A stretch of 64,000 nt of DNA, taken from contig NZ_AUMS01000013.1 in the NCBI RefSeq assembly GCF_000430805.1, positions 62,001-126,000 of the forward strand, given 5' to 3'. Under the pieces are notes generated by a model, which worked only from the letters and a program-made list of their open reading frames with translations, did not search any database and was not told the origin of the DNA. Source of the DNA: Chitinilyticum aquatile DSM 21506. Lineage in GTDB: Bacteria; Pseudomonadota; Gammaproteobacteria; Burkholderiales; Chitinibacteraceae. The translations under genes were made by a program, and so were the position numbers. Below, piece by piece: positions 60,339 through 64,000 of the stretch (within the stretch, counting starts at the first letter, position 1; each line of letters begins with the position of its first letter).

Positions 60339-61865
60339 TCAGCCCAGTTTTTCCAGTACCGAGAAATTGGCCAGCGAACAGGATGTTGCCCGCTCCATGG
60401 CCGGCGCGAGCCGGATCCGGTAGGCCTTGCCCTGCGCGGAGAGGCGGCATTCGCGCTGCTCGGAGTAATCCGCTTCGGCCACGATCAGGAAACGGCTCTG
60501 GTAGGCGGTAGTGTTTTCCGGTGAATAGAGTGCCTTGCTGGCGGGGCCGCCGTCCAGAGCAGAGAGCTCGACCAGTATCGGTGAGTGGGTCAGCGTTTCA
60601 ATGCCGACATTGACCTGGCCATCCAGGCGCTTGTTGATGCGGCGCACGATACCGATGCTGGGCGCGGTGGTAGCCGATTCGCTGATGCCGACGATTTCGC
60701 CAACGCGCAGATGGTCTTCGTGCAGGCCCTGATAGCTGGCGCCTAGGCCGGTTGCACTTTCGTTGACGACGTCCCACTGGAACAGGTCGTTGCGGTTGCC
60801 GTGTGCCTCGGGTGTGGCGATTTTCTGCAGGATGCTGGCAAAGCCACGGCGAACGAAGACCTTTTTGCTGATGGTGTGGCGTTCGGTCTTGCGCACCGGA
60901 GCAGGTGTGTCGCGTGACCACCAGGCCATCAGCTCCTGCAGCAGATCCAGGTTTGCTGGCGTTGCCGACTGGGCGGGCAGATCGAGGTCTTTCGGGTCGG
61001 TCCCGCGCTGCAATTGTTCCAGCACATCCTTCAGGTATTGCGTCAATGCTTCGGTGTACCAGTAGCGCCAGTTCTCGCCGACCATGTCGCGGCGCAGGCG
61101 TTTGGGGGGGGACGAGCCGGCGATGTTGACGGCGAATAGCTGGCGGTTCGGCCTGATCTGGTCTTCCAGGTCGATGCGGTGTGACCAGCGCCCCAGCCAG
61201 TCGCTGACGAGTTCGATCTGTTCGGGCTGCAGCTTGTCGGGGTTGGCAAGCGACAGCATCAGGATGCGGATGTATTCGTGCCGGATGGTTTCGCCCGGCG
61301 TATCGGCATAGGCATGCTGTGGCGCCATCGCGAAGCCGTACTGCTCGGCATGCTGGTAGAGCTTGTTGAGACGGCGCCAGGTGCGCGGGTCAAGTTCCAG
61401 ATAGCGCAGATAGGCCCACTTGATGTGTTCGCCAAAATACCGGATGGCGCGCAGTGCACATTGCTGCAGCTGTTTTTCCATGCCGCGTGCATTGGCCTGT
61501 GCAGCCTGCTTGAGGCACAGCCGGTAAGCTTCGCCCATGTCGTTCCAGAATGCCAGGATGGTGGGCAATACCTGCTGCGGCGTAGCGCCGGTGTCAATCT
61601 GGCGCCCGTAATAGATGTCGATCAGGTGGGTCTGCAGACCGCGTGCTTTTTCGTCGAGGTAGGGGACGGTGCGCAGGCGCTCCTTCAGGCTGACCTTCGG
61701 ATTGGTATTGAGCTGCTGCAGCGCTTTGACGATTTCGATCTGGGCATTGAGGATGTCGCTCTCTGGGAGCTCCTGCATCATCTGGGTGGCAGACTTGAGA
61801 TCATGAATCCCTTCCTGGCCCTTTTTCTGGAAAAGGGCGCTGATCAAGCCTTTGAAGTCAAACAT
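60339..61865 (-). CDS. PilZ-like domain protein with large helical N-terminus
   Basis: A 508-aa cytosolic protein. Residues 1-330 are helical and unlike a known enzyme (ELPESDILNAQIEIVKALQQLNTNPKVSLKERL, WAYLRYLELDPRTWRRLNKLYQHAEQYG). The C-terminal part has a PilZ-type pattern, FQWDVVNESATGLGASYQG (N-x-S-x-x-G), then VGEIVGISES, SIGIVRRINKRLDGQVNVGIETL. The RxxxR half of the c-di-GMP motif is not clear, so binding is uncertain. An 8-G run at 61104-61111 lies within the gene. It stands alone between tRNA-Ser and an aminotransferase; it could couple c-di-GMP to pilus control. Confidence 0.7.
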   Translation of the reverse strand: MFDFKGLISALFQKKGQEGIHDLKSATQMMQELPESDILNAQIEIVKALQQLNTNPKVSLKERLRTVPYLDEKARGLQTHLIDIYYGRQIDTGATPQQVLPTILAFWNDMGEAYRLCLKQAAQANARGMEKQLQQCALRAIRYFGEHIKWAYLRYLELDPRTWRRLNKLYQHAEQYGFAMAPQHAYADTPGETIRHEYIRILMLSLANPDKLQPEQIELVSDWLGRWSHRIDLEDQIRPNRQLFAVNIAGSSPPKRLRRDMVGENWRYWYTEALTQYLKDVLEQLQRGTDPKDLDLPAQSATPANLDLLQELMAWWSRDTPAPVRKTERHTISKKVFVRRGFASILQKIATPEAHGNRNDLFQWDVVNESATGLGASYQGLHEDHLRVGEIVGISESATTAPSIGIVRRINKRLDGQVNVGIETLTHSPILVELSALDGGPASKALYSPENTTAYQSRFLIVAEADYSEQRECRLSAQGKAYRIRLAPAMERATSCSLANFSVLEKLG

Positions 61866-61919
61866 ATACTCTTGGTATCCAGGGGATTGATTTGCTTGCT
61901 AACAGGGTAATCTGAGGGG

Positions 61920-63092
61920 CTAGGCAGTGCAATAGCGCTGCAGATAGCGTGACAAACGGACAACGGCCTCTTCCAGTCGGGGTAGTGGCTGGCTGTAGGC
62001 AATCCGCAGTGCCTGACGGGTGCCATGCTGGCCGAAATCCCGTCCCGGCGTGATGGCGACGGCTTCGTCCTGCAGCAAACCTGCGGCAAAGGCTTCGGCA
62101 TCTTCGGCAAACGGGCTGCAGTCGAGCCACAGGTAGAAGGCGCCATCGGGTTGAGCAAGGAGCTTCAGGCCGAGGCTGTCCAGCGCATCGCACAGATAGT
62201 TGCGGCGGGCGCGCAATTCCTGCCGGCGGGATTCCAGTATTGCCAGTGTCTCAGGCGAGAACGCTGCCAGCGCGGCATGCTGCGCTGGCGTGGGGGGCGC
62301 CAGGAAAAGGTTTTGCGCCAGCCGCTCCAGTTCCGGCAGTGCCCAGTCCGGCGCGACCAGCCAGCCCAGTCGCCAGCCGGTCATCTGGAAGAATTTCGAG
62401 AAACTGTTTACCACGAACAGCTCCTGGCTGACGGCGAGTGCGGTTTCATGCGCGCTTTCATATACCAGCCCCTGGTATATCTCGTCTACGATTAGTTGCT
62501 GATGGCTCTGGCTGCATACCTCCAGTAATTTGGCGATTTCGTCTTGCTGCAGTATGGCCCCGGTGGGATTGGCCGGGCTGGCAAGCAGGGTTGCCACGGT
62601 GCGCGGTGTGCTGTACTGCGCAATCAGTTCCGGGGTCAGCTGGAAACGGTTGGCGGCATTGACCGGCACATTGATCGGGCGGCCTTCGAACAGGCTGACC
62701 AGATGCCGGTTGCAGGGATAGCCGGGGTCGGTCAGCAGCACCTCGTCATCACGGCCGACAAGTAACGCCAGTATCAGTTGCAGCGCGCCCGAGGCGCCGG
62801 GCGTAACGATGATGCGTGCGGGGTCGATATGCACGCCAAGGCGGTCGGCATAGAACCCGGCAATGGCCTCCCTCAGCGCAGGTAGTCCGCAGGCACCGGT
62901 ATAAAAAGTGTTGCCCTGCGCCAGTGCCGCAATGCCGGCATCGATCACCGGCTGTGGCGTCGGGAAGTCCGGTTCGCCGACTTCCAGGTGGATGACATCG
63001 TGCCCCGCAGCAGCCAGTGCCTGAGCTTCGGCAAGGATGCGCATGACGTGGAAGGGCTCGATCTGCTGAAGTCGGGGCGCGGTGTGCGGCAT
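61920..63092 (-). CDS. Class I/II PLP-dependent aminotransferase
   Basis: A 390-aa aminotransferase of the AspC/DapC-like fold. Signatures: HLEVGEPDFPTPQPV, GNTFYTGACGLPALREAIAGFYA, ASPANPTGAIL, QQLIVDEIYQGLVY and the PLP Lys in NSFSKFFQMTGWRLGWLVAP. The end YSQPLPRLEEAVVRL is typical. It may use aspartate, a branched or aromatic amino acid, or N-succinyl-diaminopimelate; substrate cannot be told. It is not HisC-like by motif, although no hisC is seen in the window. ATG is at 63092, divergent from the ABC-F gene. Confidence 0.92.
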   Translation of the reverse strand: MPHTAPRLQQIEPFHVMRILAEAQALAAAGHDVIHLEVGEPDFPTPQPVIDAGIAALAQGNTFYTGACGLPALREAIAGFYADRLGVHIDPARIIVTPGASGALQLILALLVGRDDEVLLTDPGYPCNRHLVSLFEGRPINVPVNAANRFQLTPELIAQYSTPRTVATLLASPANPTGAILQQDEIAKLLEVCSQSHQQLIVDEIYQGLVYESAHETALAVSQELFVVNSFSKFFQMTGWRLGWLVAPDWALPELERLAQNLFLAPPTPAQHAALAAFSPETLAILESRRQELRARRNYLCDALDSLGLKLLAQPDGAFYLWLDCSPFAEDAEAFAAGLLQDEAVAITPGRDFGQHGTRQALRIAYSQPLPRLEEAVVRLSRYLQRYCTA

Positions 63093-63107
63093 GAGAAGGC
63101 CTGTTTG

Positions 63108-63153
63108 TGCTAAAATTCAGTGGTTTATGCGGCCCGCTTTCCGAGCGGGCCGC
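63108..63153 (+). promoter_or_regulatory. Extended -10 promoter and terminator-like leader hairpin of the ABC-F gene
   Basis: TGCTAAAAT (63108-63116) is an extended -10 element on the plus strand. Thirteen bases later a perfect 10-bp GC-rich stem (63129-63138 with 63144-63153, loop TTCCG) is followed by TTTCATTTTATTTT. This looks like an intrinsic terminator in the leader, about 77 bp before ATG 63230. Attenuation control is known for some ABC-F genes; here it is a hypothesis. Confidence 0.5.
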
Positions 63154-63229
63154 TGCTTTCATTTTATTTTACTGCTGCGAGCAGCCTTTCCGGCTTGTTC
63201 TGCGGCAATGGCTTGTGACACGTAAACCA

Positions 63230-64000
63230 TGATCAGTACTTCCAATATCACGATGCAATTCGGCGCGAAACCGCTCTTCGAGAAGGTTTCGGTCAAGTTC
63301 GGCGACGGCAACCGCTATGGTCTGATCGGCGCCAACGGTTGCGGCAAATCCACCTTCATGAAAATCCTGGGCGGCGATCTGGAGCCAACTGCCGGCAATG
63401 TGAGCCTTGAGCCTGGCGTTCGCCTGGGCAAGCTGAAACAGGATCAGTTTGCCTACGAAGATCAGCGCGTCATCGATGTGGTGATGCAGGGACATGTCGA
63501 ACTCTGGGCCGCCATTCACGAGCGAGATGCGATCTACGCCAACCCGGAAGCAACTGAAGACGATTACATGCACGCCGCCGAACTGGAAGGCAAGGTGGCT
63601 GAATATGATGGCTACACGGCGGAAGCACGTGCCGGCGCCCTGTTGCTGGGCGCTGGCATCCCGATCGAGCTGCACAACGGCCCGATGAGCGAAGTGGCAC
63701 CGGGCTGGAAGCTGCGCGTGCTGCTGGCTCAGGCACTGTTCTCCAATCCTGATGTACTGCTGCTGGACGAGCCGACCAACAACCTGGACATTAACACCAT
63801 CCGCTGGCTGGAAAATACGCTGAACGAGCGTGATTCCACCATGCTGATCATTTCGCATGACCGCCACTTTCTGAACCAGGTATGTACGCATATTGCCGAC
63901 GTCGATTACGGTGAAATCCGCATCTATCCGGGCAATTACGATGACTACATGCTGGCGGCCACGCAGGCGCGTGAGCGCCTGCTGACCGACAACAGCAAGG
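63230..64000 (+). CDS. ybiT: ABC-F ATPase, YbiT-like (partial, runs off the window)
   Basis: The first 257 codons of a ribosome-associated ABC-F protein. The start [46 protein letters not shown] holds Walker A of the first domain, [23 protein letters not shown] is Walker B, and [33 protein letters not shown] the H-loop. The short PGW stretch ([19 protein letters not shown]) replaces the usual LSGGQ. Sequence pattern matches the YbiT group of ABC-F proteins. The second half is outside the window. Confidence 0.93.

Noticed and set aside
61920-63092. Aminotransferase considered as the missing hisC
   Set aside because: Its motifs are those of general AspC/DapC-like aminotransferases and it lies outside both his blocks; no feature supports HisC specificity.

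Overview
The window is about 60% GC and reads as the replication-origin side of a betaproteobacterial chromosome, most likely order Neisseriales (Chromobacteriaceae/Chitinibacteraceae-like). The basis is gene order: gyrB-dnaN-dnaA facing rpmH-rnpA-yidD-yidC, a histidine operon running into a HIT protein and tatABC, and the mla-yadGH-ibaG-murA-hisG-hisD block. The genus assignment is inference. No rRNA, CRISPR array, phage or insertion sequence was seen. There is one tRNA gene (Ser-UGA).

Layout. 1-5.9 kb: origin region with one perfect DnaA box and a strong rpmH promoter. 6-9.5 kb: small hypotheticals, a CopD-like membrane protein and an exporter-type ABC transporter. 9.5-18 kb (minus): hisB-hisH-hisA-hisF-hisI-hisE, HIT protein, tatABC and a PglL/O-antigen-ligase-like protein, closed by a terminator. 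18.4-24.2 kb (plus): a tripartite RND efflux operon. 24.4-36.9 kb (minus): an acyltransferase, a DUF2092/DUF6515-like exported pair, a MoxR-DUF58-DUF4350-DUF4129-SpoIIM-RDD operon with three RDD paralogues, a DUF1275 protein and an XAC2610-like protein. 37-48 kb (minus): hisD, a zinc-ribbon protein, hisG, murA, ibaG, yadGH and the complete mlaFEDCBA lipid-transport set. 48.1-60 kb (plus): a ten-gene MSHA-like type IV pilus/secretin cluster. 60-64 kb: tRNA-Ser, a PilZ-like protein, an aminotransferase and the start of an ABC-F ATPase.

The his genes lie in two blocks about 19 kb apart (hisG/hisD and hisB-E). hisC and hisZ are absent, although the short HisG (214 aa) normally needs HisZ. A terminator behind hisD and a 40-codon chimera (RDD-like start joined to a hisD-like end) mark the rearranged side.

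The most distinctive hidden feature is a family of exactly 49-bp imperfect palindromes with arms GGGTAT and ATACCC and inner arms AGCC and GGCT at fixed offsets. Eleven copies of varying quality occur here, mostly just beyond gene ends. One overlaps the end of tatB and another lies inside the yadH coding sequence. Other points of note are a perfect terminator-like hairpin inside the 5' part of rnpA, a terminator-like leader before the ABC-F gene, and the fused PilM/PilN-type protein and paired pilin-like proteins of the MSHA-like cluster.
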